Assembly: GCA_907165275.2 (NCBI GenBank)
Contig: OU015650.1
Location: 6,912,001-6,976,000 of the forward strand
Length of the DNA stretch: 64,000 bases
Reading direction: 5' to 3'
Origin: Zygaena filipendulae
Lineage: Eukaryota > Arthropoda > Insecta > Lepidoptera > Zygaenidae
Positions 46,061 through 57,371 of the stretch are shown here, in pieces. The translations under genes were made by a program, and so were the position numbers. Below the pieces are notes generated by a model. It saw only the letters and a list, made by a program, of their open reading frames with translations, was not told the origin of the DNA and did not search any database. Each line of letters begins with the position of its first letter. The stretch's first letter is position 1.

Positions 46061-47589
46061 TATGAATTTTATAGTAAAGATATATATAGAACCACGCTTA
46101 GACTGGAAAATAGAACCCCGTATTTATCACACAAAGGTCACCCTACTACCCTACTTTTTGCGCCAATCAGGACGTCAGGTCGAGTTGAGTCAGGTTTGAG
46201 TTGATTCTACAAATGCTGGATTTCAAAAATGCGTCAGTGATAAAACTATTATGTACTCGTGATCGAACTAACATAGGTATAGTTGAAGCTTATGCTAAGG
46301 TTTTTGAACCAGGTGCAACTTGCTTTCCTTTTTCTCATGTCCTTTTACCTAACATCATCTGAGGGTAGTAAAACAACAGTTTTTTTTTGTATGACTATTT
46401 TCTGCAGTTCTTACTAGGGAGTTTCAGTTGCAATCTTCCTCTTTATTACTAGGATACTTAAGTACCACCCGTTATTAAGACTAACATCATCAGGAAACGA
46501 AAAGTAGGATACTCACAGCAGCACAACAGACTAGCTCAAATTCGATTGTTCTACCATTTGCCATCAGAAACTTTCAGATCCTAAAAGCCACCTGCATCAC
46601 CAGATCAGATCAATGGTGTCATCATATTACATAACCTCAAACTGACATAAGTACCTATGCCAAATTTCATCTCAATCGTCTACCAGCAAGTAGTTGAAAA
46701 AATAGTGTGCATTCGATGAAAGGGCGGACAACTTACGAATAATGCAAGTTAAAAGCTTGTAACATATTGTGATCATTAGAAACGCAACGACTTCTACTAG
46801 AGCTTCTGTTTATGATGGGTCAAGTTGACGAGTACAACGCATAGTTACGAACTGTACCCTACGTGAATTTAGGGACTACCTCGGGTACTTTTGTCCTAAT
46901 AGACACGAACCTTAGTGCTCGACCAAAAAAATTGTGTAAATACCCTCAACCAGCAAATATCGTTCGGAAGCTACTATCCAAACTTAATGACTCGACTGCA
47001 GTACTTAACTAATAGTTAACTCTGCCACTTTCATAGACATCAGTGTTACTTGTTTAGAGTGGCTAAATCCAAAGACTAAATACATAAGCTGACGCAAACG
47101 GCAACTTAGATGGCATGACGTATTAAACTTATGTCCCTTATTTATGTACTAATTGATACCCTTATTTTCTCATAATATATGACTAATGAGAGGCCACCTA
47201 TGTAAATTACGACTTGGGCTCACGGCTAATATGTGCATATCGCATAGATTAAGCAAAATAAGTAAGTAAGGCGTATTAGGCAAAGAGGCATTAATTGGGT
47301 GACTGACCTGGCTCATGGCATGACTGATCTGGCTCATTTTTGTTGACTGCAAACATCTTTCTGCTTGCGTAGGAACCTGGCCGGCTTCACAAACGACGTC
47401 CTTAAAAACCGTCCTCGGTGCTCAAATAGATGCTCGGCCGCGTATTTGAAATGGAAAGAAAAACTTTATTAGACACAAAAAATTATTCCAACACACATAT
47501 ATACAACAACCAGGGTTCGCCTCCTAACCACAGGATTGACTGTTAATAAACTTGTCGTACCTACCGATCAAGTACGTCGCTGATGTACC

Positions 47590-47850
47590 AAACTGATTCA
47601 TTTTCTTCATCTATGCTGATCTTCTTCTTCGTCGGTACACTCTTGACAGAGTGGTCGTGGTCCTCACGAAGTTGTCTCAATGTGGGCAGATGTTACGTGC
47701 TTCACGATGCCTCGCCACTCTTCCCGGTCAGATGCTGTTCTTGTGCATTCGTGCAGCTTGGTCGGTCCATCGCATCGGTCTATGCAAGGTCGCGTACGGT
47801 TGTTAAATAATCCATTAATCATCTTCATATTTGATCGTTGTTCTTGGCTT
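47590..47850 (-). pseudogene. Possible LINE ORF C-terminal fragment
   Basis: On the minus strand a frame reads CTRTASDREEWRGIVKHVTS and ends in a stop near 47670. A DRxxWRxxV ending of this type is common at the C terminus of insect LINE reverse transcriptases. Nothing upstream is coding. The assignment to a clade is a guess. Confidence 0.4.
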
Positions 47851-48310
47851 GAACTTCATTCGTGAACGGATACCTTGTTTAATTTCTTCAGGGCGTTTTT
47901 ACTTCATACCCACTTCTGATTGAAACAGGAGTGAAATCAAAGAATAAAAACTCATCCAATATGACTAATTTTAATACGTAAAATAGACAGAGTTTCAACT
48001 TTAATGCACGCAACAAGAAGAACACTCAAAAGTAGCTAGCACGGCTACTTATGTGTCTTCCCCCTGCCCCTTCCGTAATTATGGGCGGTGCTACGATATG
48101 GTAATCGTGACGTCACGCCGAATAGGCGTGAGGCAGTCGGCGGGAATTATTGGCGCGTCTTTCAAATGTTCGGCGAGTCAGGCAGACTGGCTGGCTTGGC
48201 TGGCTGGCCTGGCCGGCATGGCCAGCCTGGCGTGGCTAGCCTGGCATGGCTAGCCTGGCATGGCTGGCTTGGCACGCATATGTGAACTTAACACGTAGCG
48301 GCGCGTTACA

Positions 48311-49648
48311 CTTATAAGAAGCTACAGTGATCTTGAGTGACATAGAGTACTTTCATCCCGGAATTCCAACGGGAACTCCGGAGATTGAGTTTGTGAGATT
48401 GTAGGAGGTAATAATGGATCTGGATCTACTGAACGGATTTTGAAAATTCATTCACTTTTAAAAAGCTGCAGTGATCTTGAGTGACATAGGGTACTTTTGT
48501 CACCGGATTCCCGCGGGAACTCCGGAGTTTGTGAGGTTATAATCTTTGGATCTACTGAAGCGGTTTTGATAATTCTTTTATTTATGGGAGCTACAGTGAT
48601 CGAGAGTGATATAGGTACTTTTTACTCCAAAATTCCTGCGGGACCTCTGGAGTTAGTGAGTTCGTGAGTTTGTAGGGGGTAATTTCTGGATCTAGTGAAC
48701 TGATTTTAAAAAAATTCTTTCACATTTAAACAGCTGCAGTGATCCTAAGTGACATGGTACTTTTTATCCCGGGATTCCCGTGGGAACTCGGGAGTTTTTG
48801 AAGTTATAATCTCTGGAACTACTGAACCGATTTTGAAAATTCTTTCACTTAAAGGAAGCTAAAGTGATCCTGAGTGATATAGGGTACTTTTAATCCCGGA
48901 ATCTCCGCGAGTACTCTGCAATTGCCGCGGATGAAACTGCGGGAGTCAGCTAGCAATATTATAAAGAAAAAAGTTTGTGAGTTTGTGACGTTGCCGTTGT
49001 AGGTAATCTCTGGATCTATTGAACCTACTTTGAAATTTTTTTTACTTTTAGGAAGCTACAGTGATCCTGAGTGTCATTGGGTACTTTGTATTCCGGAATT
49101 CCCGCGGGAACTCCGAATATTCCTCGGCTAAAACCACGGGGGAACATCTATCTCTGAATCTACTAAACTGATTTTGAAAGTTCTTTCACTTATAGAGAGC
49201 TAGAGTGATCCTTAGTGACGAGGGGTACTTTTCATCGCGGTATTCCCGCGGGAACTCCAGTTTGGAAGTTCGTGTGTTTGTGAGATTGTAAGGGGTAATC
49301 TCTGGATCTACTAAACCGATTTTAAAAATTCTTTCATTTATAAGAAGCTACAGTAATATTGAGTCACATATAGTACTTTTTATCCCAGACATGCCGCGGG
49401 AACTCTGGAGATTGTGAGTTTGTGAGGTTGTACTTAGGGGGTAATCTCTCGATTTACTGAACCGAGTTTGAAAATTATTTTACTTATAGGAAGCTACAGT
49501 GATCCTGAGTGACATAGGGTACTTTTTATCTCGGAATTCCCCCGGGAACTCCGGAGTTTGTGAGGTTGTAGAAGGTAATCTCTCGATCTACTGAACCGAT
49601 TTTATAAATTCTTTCTTTTATAGGAAGCTAAAGTGATCCTGAGTGACA
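48311..49648. repeat. Tandem array, middle part (about nine SINE-derived units)
   Basis: Continues the units of 43430-43687. Recurrent words are AAATTCTTTCACTTATA, GGAAGCTACAGTGATCCTGA, GTGACATAGGGTACTTTTTA and CCGCGGGAACTCCGGAG, spaced roughly 130-165 bp. Some units end in GATGAAACTGCGGGAGTCAG and CTAGC, showing descent from the SINE/RTE-like repeat. Interrupted at 49649 by foldback copy 2. Confidence 0.88.
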
Positions 49649-51583
49649 GTGTGATGGTTCCTGGCCGGACCACGGTACGGAACAAAATTTTTACGCTGGC
49701 ACAAATTCATTATTTTAATTGTGCCTATTTGTGCCACTAATGCCAGGAATTTGTGCCTTCTGGTTTTGGAGTTATGAGAGTACGATTGTGGTCGGGCTGG
49801 GAATCCTGGTTCCTGGCCCGACCACGGTACAGATGTTACGGAACCGAGTTTTTTCTTTTGCACAAATTCACTATTTTAATTGTGCCAATTAGTGCCACCA
49901 ATCCCAGGAATGTGTGCCTTACCCCTTGGCCACAGTCTCGGCGGCGGCGGTAGCGGCGGCGGCAGCGGCAAAAACAAATGGTAGACAACATACGAAGTTG
50001 GCCACAGCTATCAGTAACTACCCAACTAGAGCACGACTGCGGGCAGCGGGGGGGCGGGGGGCGGTAGGTGCATGCACATATTTTGTACGTCAGGGTTGCT
50101 TATTCTTTTTTTGAATTAAGTTACCTATTATTAAATAAAAACTTAACTCTTACATAGTATTTATACTATGTATAAATTTAAACCTTAATAAAACTGTATC
50201 TATAAGTACCATAAGTTATATTTAAAAGTAACAAGCTGTTCCCCGCGGTTTCACTCGCGTGATTTTAAGAACTCCCCGGGTAGGTACTATGCACATATTG
50301 AGATAAAAACTATCCTATCTCGCAAGTTTGACCAAATTACATACAGTGTAAAAAAAATCATTTATGATCGATTTAGTAGTAGTATAATATAGGGGATTAG
50401 CTGTGCCCTGCGGTTTCACCCGCGGTAATTTAGGAGTTCCCGCGGCCATTACGGGATAAAAAGTACCCTATGTCCTCTGTACCCCTGACAACGTGTATGC
50501 AAAAATTCATGATGATCGGTTGAACCGTCTAGGCGTGAAAGCGTAACAGACAGACAGACAGCTACTTTCGCATAGGTATTAGCAGGGAAGCAGAGACTTG
50601 ACATTTATTTCCTATCGACATAATCTTAATACGGCAGCAGCAAAAACAAATGGTAGACAATATAAGAAGTTGGCCACAGCTCGCGCCGCTGATAACTTCG
50701 TGGTCAAGGGGTAAAGCACACATTCCTGGGATTGGTGGCACTAATTGCCAATGTGCCAATTGGTGGTACTTTTTATCCCGTAATGGCCGCGGGAACTCCT
50801 AAATTACCGCGGGTGAAACCGCAGGGCACAGCTAATCCCCTATATTATACTACTACTAAATCGATCATAAATGATTTTTTTTACACTGTATGTAATTTGG
50901 TCAAACTTGCGAGATAGGATAGTTTTTATCTCAATATGTGCATAGTACCTACCCGGGGAGTTCTTAAAATCACGCGAGTGAAACCGCGGGGAACAGCTTG
51001 TTACTTTTAAATATAACTTATGGTACTTATAGATACAGTTTTATTAAGGTTTAAATTTATACATAGTATAAATACTATGTAAGAGTTAAGTTTTTATTTA
51101 ATAATAGGTAACTTAATTCAAAAAAAGAATAAGCAACCCTGACGTACAAAATATGTGCATGCACCTACCGCCCCCCGCCCCCCCGCTGCCCGCAGTCGTG
51201 CTCTAGTTGGGTAGTTACTGATAGCTGTGGCCAACTTCGTATGTTGTCTACCATTTGTTTTTGCCGCTGCCGCCGCCGCTACCGCCGCCGCCGAGACTGT
51301 GGCCAAGGGGTAAGGCACACATTCCTGGGATTGGTGGCACTAATTGGCACAATTAAAATAGTGAATTTGTGCAAAAGAAAAAACTCGGTTCCGTAACATC
51401 TGTACCGTGGTCGGGCCAGGAACCAGGATTCCCAGCCCGACCACAATCGTACTCTCATAACTCCAAAACCAGAAGGCACAAATTCCTGGCATTAGTGGCA
51501 CAAATAGGCACAATTAAAATAATGAATTTGTGCCAGCGTAAAAATTTTGTTCCGTACCGTGGTCCGGCCAGGAACCATCACAC
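49649..51583. mobile_element. Giant foldback element, copy 2 (1,935 bp)
   Basis: Same length, ends and internal order as 19478-21412; stretches compared by eye were identical. It has its own 8-bp target duplication, GAGTGACA, at 49641-49648 and 51584-51591. The insertion point is inside a tandem-array unit (GATCCTGAGTGACATAGGG), whose two halves lie on either side. Confidence 0.92.
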
Positions 51584-51665
51584 GAGTGACATAGGGTACT
51601 TTTTATTACAAAATTCCCTCGGGTACGTACTCCGAAATTACCGCGGGTGAAACCGCGGGAGTGAG
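51584..51665. repeat. Tandem array, right end
   Basis: GAGTGACATAGGGTACTTTT resumes the array unit broken by foldback copy 2, then ends ACCGCGGGTGAAACCGCGGG and GTGAGCTAGT, the normal terminus of the SINE/RTE-like family. Confidence 0.8.
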
Positions 51666-51667
51666 CT

Positions 51668-51795
51668 AGTAACAAAGGTTGCCTGGGAGAGATCGCTTTA
51701 AGCGATAAGGCCGCCTTTTGTATACATTCAAGTGAAAATTTGTAAATATTTTTTTAGTTTGGTGTACAATAAAGAGTTATCTATCTATCTAGTAA
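51668..51795 (+). mobile_element. 3' end of a LINE/SINE with an (ATCT)n tail
   Basis: GGTTGCCTGGGAGAGATCGC, TTTAAGCGATAAGGCCGCCT and AATAAAGAGTTATCTATCTA form a 3' terminal sequence I associate with a common lepidopteran non-LTR family. The ATCT microsatellite is the tail. Confidence 0.6.
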
Positions 51796-52600
51796 CATAA
51801 TAACCACAATAAAGTAATTTCAATCAAAAATGCACAACCACCAAACCGAGCGAAAAGTATTATTTAAACATTAATATTTGAAAAAAAATAGTATAATTTT
51901 ATGCATAATTTTGTTTTATTTTCTTGAACTCTCCCCCAATACTTAAACTTGGCTACGCCCATACCTACCACCTTTACATATTGATGTAATAGTACATTGT
52001 TATCCTAGGGGTGAAAGTAAGGGGTGAAGTCTTTCTCCCGAGGGTAACACTGTGCTTTTCATTACGAATGCAAGGAAAGTCAAAATAAAAATAGGAATTA
52101 GCTAAAGAAAAAATGAGTGAAGACCGGATAGTCGCTTGACACTTTCCCACCTATTTCTTTTTCTTTGGCCGGCTAGCTATTCAGCCAGTATTTTTTATTT
52201 ACATTGTGGCGACCTAAAAAAAATATTTTCTTTAATTATTAAGTATTAATTAAAGAAAATAAAAAAATATAAATAGGAATTAGCTTAAGAAAAAGTGAGT
52301 GAATTTTATTTTAATTAATACCTACTTAAACTTTACGTTATTTCAATTTTACATCGCGCTGGCTGTATAGAAAGTTGAAACATGGTTCAATAGAAATGTG
52401 AAAATAGACCTAGTTTTTTTTTAATAATTTGACAGTTGTCAGTTGAAAGCAATTCTCCCTAGGGCTGAAAAGGGTTACTTTCAACCCGCTTCTCAGGCAA
52501 CTTCAGACCTACTTTTCGAGTATGAGTAATGAAAAAACAAATTACGTGGGTATTTGGAGTTTATTTAGTTTAATATAAATATAACTGTGGAAATTTCGAT
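51796..52600. other. Spacer with an imperfect inverted-repeat element
   Basis: CCTAGGGGTGAAAGTAAGGG near 52003 and CCCTAGGGCTGAAAAGGGTT plus ACTTTCAACCC near 52458-52490 give approximate inverted ends. AATAGGAATTAGCT occurs twice (52090 and 52273). No gene. Confidence 0.4.
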
Positions 52601-52605
52601 GTCTT

Positions 52606-54265
52606 TCGGCCGCACTCACAGTCGTTTTAATGATTAGGTAGGTACTTAATTTTACTAATAACTTATCTATCTATCTACTACCTTTTAGACGTAGGTAGTG
52701 ATTATTTGCTCAGTGATCTGCATCTCGAAAACGGCTCCAACTATTTTCATGAAATGAGTGTTTCATGTTTGGCCGACATAGCAAATAAGTGTTCGGTACT
52801 GCTTTACTGACTTACCTACAAAAAAAAAACGGTCATCAAGGTACCTACTTTAACTTAAATAGTTTAACGTTAATTTAATGAACGTCTCTGAGTGTCGCAG
52901 TTTTGTTTTTAAAATTTTTGTAATTAGTAAAATTTTTTTTATTTTATTTATTTACCAAACAAAATTAACAATAAAAAATACAACTTACGTAGCACTTAAG
53001 AAACCACTAAGATTTATGGAAAAGATGCTATTTTACCCAGTAGGTAGATACAATTTTGGTTTAGTTTAAGAGTAAATACAATTTAGTATAATATGCAATA
53101 ATCAGTAAAATTTAAACTACTAGCCGAATTTAAAACCAGTGCACCTCTAAGATTTAGAATGATTGATATCTCTCCATATTACTTAGAAAATAAGATTTTA
53201 GTTTACTTTTAATATTTTTTTGGTTTAAGCTCGCGATCAAATCAGAGGGTAATTTTTTAATTAGTCGAGGAACCAAGTACCTAGCTAGCAGTCCTCTCGC
53301 CGTAGGTACACGTTGCCAGCACGTTGCGTGCATAACCGGTTTTGACCCAATACGCGCGTGATACAGGATGATTAATTTCTTTCTTGAGTGATTTATTAAA
53401 AAAGTGTTCTTTAAGTAACATAATTATATTTAAATTGATTGTGAACGGGTAGAATTTTGCAGTGCCTAAAAAGACCGATTTCGTCGTTATAAAATTGTAG
53501 TTGAATTTTTTTAGACACTATTATTTTTTATATTTTTAATTGTAGCCTATAAATTTGGTTAAGGTACGTCGTATACGTTCGTCCATAGCTGCTCAATCCA
53601 TATTGTACTTGTGATTCTGCTAGCGAGTTATATAGCATTAGCTTGACTTTAAATGGGATACGGTCTTTAAGGATCGTGATATTCGCTAGAAACTGTAAGT
53701 TTATTGCAAACATGTTCAATATGATTTGAACCGTTGAATCTACTGTCAATTGATAGACCTAGATACCTCTGACAACTAGGACAACTACACGTATTTGAAC
53801 TTACGGCATGCAGACAGGTATGATCGTGGGCCACAATACTTTTTAAGGGATAGTGTTTGACATAGGGAGATTTAATAATTAGTAGTTTGGTTTTGTTGGC
53901 ATTTATCGATAAACCGGCATCATGGCACCATCTTGTTAAGATATTTAGATCTAGCTGTATTAACTCTATGGCTTTTTGGGGGTCCCTGTCAGACACCACA
54001 AGACATGTGTCATCTGCAAATTGGTAACATGTACAGTACTTGATGTATTTGCTCATCTCGTTGACATAGGATAGGAAATGTAGGGGCCCTAGGACTGATC
54101 CTTGAGCCGTGCCCTCAGTTGCTGTTATGGGTCTGCTTTACTGACAAAATACCAATAAACATTAATTTAACGAACGTCTCTGAGTGCGGCCGTTTTGTTT
54201 TTAACATCTTTTTATTCTTTACTTAAAATGAAGTACCTCATTAAAACGACTCTGAGTACAGCCGT
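52606..54265. mobile_element. Composite of MITE arms and a LINE fragment
   Basis: TTCGGCCGCACTCACAGTCG at the left and AACGACTCTGAGTACAGCCG at the right match the ends of the 34001-34237 MITE. AATGAACGTCTCTGAGTG and AACGAACGTCTCTGAGTG arms lie at 52879 and 54168. CTGCTTTACTGAC occurs at 52800-52812 and again just after the LINE fragment (about 54132-54144), suggesting a target duplication or a segmental duplication. Confidence 0.5.
53520..54130 (-). pseudogene. Jockey/CR1-type LINE reverse-transcriptase fragment
   Basis: The minus strand encodes EGTAQGSVLGPLHFLSYVNE (about 54115-54060), the catalytic-site motif YQFADDTCLVV (about 54010), then LSINANKTKLLIIKSP, YLGLSIDSRFNGSNHI and, after a frame change near 53690, RIPFKVKLMLYNSLAESQ and VQYGLSSYG. 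These are the palm motifs of non-LTR reverse transcriptases in the right order. There is no endonuclease, and the frame is broken, so it is inactive. Confidence 0.85.
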
Positions 54266-54306
54266 TTATCAACGAAAGTAAATAACGGAGTTTTTAAAAG
54301 TCGTAA

Positions 54307-56540
54307 CTAGTCTTCATTATATTCGATTCCTGCACATAATAAATTGAATAATTCTTCTTCTTGAGACTTTTTTAAGTTTTTTAAAAGAACGTCTGTCGGT
54401 ATTTTTTCTTCTGAGTACTCTTCAGAAGATAGTCCAAGTGTCGTGTATGCTCGACAAACTTGTCCTGCACTTAGCCATCCTCTTTGACCGGGATCGAAAC
54501 TTTTTACAATAGCTTCCAAATGCCTGTAAGAAATCAAAATAATATGAGTTTCATGTAAATAGCTTGTAGATAGAGCTAGGTTTCAAGTTCGGGACGTAAC
54601 TTTAAAAGTAGGTAGGTACCAGAGAGAAGGTAATCACGTAGGTACCTACTTATTTTGATTTGCTTAAAGTAAGGTGAGTGGGGGGAAGACCGAACGCTTT
54701 TTTTGATGAGATGAGCAGTGTTGAAATTGAAGTCTTGTTTAACATTACATTATGCTAAAATTATATTAGTAATGAGTAAAGCGTAAAGACTAAATTTTAC
54801 TATCATATCGATACAATCCTGTTAAAACTGTTCCAAACCAGAAAAATAAATTAAAAATATTTTCTTCTTCTTCTTTAATAATGGCGTCTATAATTATAAT
54901 TTGCCATTGACAATGTTTCTTAATAATAAAAATCTCTTTATCTATTTCTTCAATTATGGCGAACGCCAATGAAAATGTTAGATTGTTCCTCAAGTTAAAA
55001 CATGGCTCTCTTGAAAGCCAGTTTCCTGCTCAGGGTCCAAAATAGACGCTGAAAAGTGACTGAAATAACGAAGACAACGTGACACGCCGTGTTTTCGGTA
55101 CCTACGGCTTTCACTCATCAACAACCTAAAAATATTTTATCGCAAAAAAAAACCAGGGGAATATGAAAGGTTGATGGGGAAAGACCGAAATAGTTTCTAC
55201 CATTCAAATTGATGTCAGATGTTGTCGATGGTCACTATAACTAGGCTATGGTTTTAGGTACCTATCCTGAAAACTCAGAACTGCCTGTAGTGTCAAGATA
55301 TAATTAAATAACGAAGATAAAAACAATTATATTTTTTGCATATTTCAATCTTACCCCGCCGGAGTAGGACTGAAACAGAGGTTCTCAAACTTTTCCTTAA
55401 AGTTATACTAGTAAAAAAACATCACCATCAAATAAATACTTTTGCTTATTCTAAAATAATTTGAACCGTTGTTTCATCTCAGAAAATAAATCTACCATAA
55501 CACAAATCAATATGAGATACGGATTTAGGATTTAGTTGCGCCGTATAATTTAAGTTTCTTCTTTTTAACAGTCTCTAAGACTTTGGCCACATCATCATGT
55601 ACGAGGTTTTTTAGTATAGATTTCCGGGCGTAAATCACGTGACGTTATCAGTTAGGTTTGAGAACATCTGCCAATCAGTATGACTTTTGAAAACGGGTTA
55701 AAATCAAAACTTTTTATATATTTGTCTTACCCCGTCAAATATTGATGGGGAAAGACGGAAAGCTGTAATAAATCCTAAAATTAGTAAAATAGTCATATTT
55801 AGTTTCAATAGGACATTTAAGAATTAAAAATAATAAGTAGATATTCCAATAAAACCCTCGTACCAACATCTTGAGTATAGTTACAAAACACGGGGTAACA
55901 TTAAAACACTCATTTAATTTGCGAAAAGGGACAGCGCAGGTTTTTTGCATTTTTCACAAAACCTCTCATTCAAAGCGGCAAGTGCCGACTGAGGTGGGGT
56001 ACGTTACAAAACAAAGATTTTACCAATTTTGCCAGCACTGCAAAAATAATACTATATCTGGAATTATAGCCAACTTTTTGTGTTACCCCGTTTTCCATCT
56101 TGCCCCCACTTACAAACATTTATATTGCAGTAATTTTGATCTGTAGATACCTACCGTGATACCAAGATAATAAAAAAATATTTATCAAGATCGTATTCCA
56201 TAGATGCTAATTGCTAGTACAAAAATAATCACCACCTATCTTCGTATAAAACGGGTGCCAGTCCATGTCCAGCACGAAACAGCATACAATCGTCGAGCAA
56301 CTTTTCAAGAAATGCTATTGGCTGATTTGATTCCTGGGAAATCGTTTTTGTGAGTAAAAAACGAATTAGTTCAGGAATACGGCGTTCACGTAAATAGCTT
56401 TCGGTTCTAGAGACGGTACTTAAAATTTGTTGTTTACGTAGTGGAATCTCAGTTTTCTCACTAGAGTCATCATCGCCTGATATGCATTTACATACATAAA
56501 TCGGTTCACGTTTTTCTAATTCCAGAAATTCTTCATCCAT
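54307..56540 (-). CDS. EFCAB10: EFCAB10-like EF-hand / RIIa-domain protein
   Basis: Two exons, 56540-56236 and 54523-54307, with donor GATAG/GTGGTG and acceptor TTCTTACAG/GCAT, give 173 residues. The first exon has a charged N terminus, then a DPY-30/RIIa-like dimerisation stretch (ESYLRERRIPELIRFLL, SNQPIAFLEKLLDDC) and LYEDR. The second has HLEAIVKSFDPGQRGWLSAG and QVCRAYTTLGL, a single EF-hand-like helix pair whose loop DPGQRGWLSAGQ has lost part of the usual calcium ligands. The order matches EFCAB10, which I remember at about 130 residues, so this protein has an N-terminal extension. EFCAB10 proteins are linked to cilia and sperm flagella, but the function is poorly known. The intron of 1.7 kb holds a TIR element. 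The donor is not strong, so the first-exon end is moderately certain. Confidence 0.78.
54671..56113. mobile_element. About 1.44-kb TIR element in the EFCAB10 intron
   Basis: AAGGTGAGTGGGGGGAAGAC at the left corresponds, inverted, to TCTTGCCCCCACTTAC at the right. Internal words such as GGGGAAAGACCGAAAT, ATGGGGAAAGACGGAAAG and TTACCCCG repeat in both orientations. It contains the TTCTTCTTC-type repeat at 54857-55030 as a nested piece. No transposase frame. Confidence 0.5.
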
Positions 56541-57371
56541 ACCTTTTTAATTGCCTTTTTAAAATGAATCTAGATTTAATTAAAAACAATATCTCTCCTG
56601 GAAAATAGTTTTAGTAAAATTCTTCCCGTTAGGTAGCTTTTTTTCAGTTTTGACATTATTTTAATTAAAAACTTATCAGAAAAACCTCCGCGCGCCGTTT
56701 ATATGACGACTTACATGCATTGTCTTCATCTCTACACAGCCAATGGAAGATCTGTGTATTTTAAAATGTGGTAAACTTTTAAATAATTCTTTTCTGCTCA
56801 AATTCCCACTAAAAATCATAAGTCGATAAAACGATAGAAAAAAAAAACAGATTTTTGGCGGAATTTTTAGCAGAAAGGACGTCAGTTTTATTTCTGTGTT
56901 TTGCAAGTTAGTTTATCGTGATTAATATTGTGTGAATATGGTAGATTTTGCATAATAGTGATCTATTAGTAATGAACAGTGTAAATAACTTCAGAAGAAG
57001 AAATATACTACAGATTCGGCTGCATGGTCTTACTTCCTTTGCCCATTGGGGTAAATAAAAAAATGAATAAAAAAAAACAAAAAACCGTTGTAGGCCCTTT
57101 TGTTTTGATTTTGAAATTTGATCTTGAAAACCAATTTGAAAACAATTTTAATGTGAAATTGTGAATATTGATAAGTTTTACATTTAGTTACGTATCGACA
57201 ATTCGGAATTTGATTATTGATTTTCTCAGATATCACAAAAGAACGATGTTTTTATGTTTAGTACTCGGGCGTTTGTGTTTGTTGCACTAACTTGGGATAC
57301 CTTTCTAGTTCAAAGTTAATTTGTTAGTTATTGATAAGTTTTTTCATCAAAACATAGAAGATTAAACAACC
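56541..57371. promoter_or_regulatory. Shared spacer of divergent EFCAB10 and IQGAP genes
   Basis: The start codons are 831 bp apart and point away from each other, so the spacer should hold both promoters. It contains a repeat fragment (CTGCATGGTCTTACTTCC, TTTGCCCATTGGGG at 57022-57055) related to 21910-22140. No core promoter element is certain. Confidence 0.4.

Larger units (their letters stand above)
43688..48310. mobile_element. LTR-bounded non-coding retroelement, about 4.6 kb
   Basis: Two direct repeats of 390 bp, 43688-44077 and 47921-48310, look identical by eye, start TGAAACAGGAGTG and end GCGCGTTACA (TG...CA). CTTA directly precedes the left repeat (43684-43687) and directly follows the right one (48311-48314), a 4-bp target duplication. 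The flanks join into an intact tandem-array unit, which proves insertion. The 3.8-kb interior shows no gag-pol frame; it holds an old SINE (45875-46060) and a LINE fragment near 47590-47850. It looks like a large non-autonomous retrotransposon derivative. Read on the minus strand the LTR starts TGTAACGCGCC, and ATCAGAAGTGGG follows the other LTR, a possible primer site. I cannot settle the orientation. Confidence 0.78.

Noticed and set aside
43688..48310. Autonomous retrovirus-like element with gag-pol
   Set aside because: No reverse transcriptase, protease or integrase motif is readable in the interior on either strand.
48311..49648. CRISPR-like array
   Set aside because: Units are contiguous degenerate 130-165-bp repeats without short spacers, in an animal genome, and derive from a SINE.
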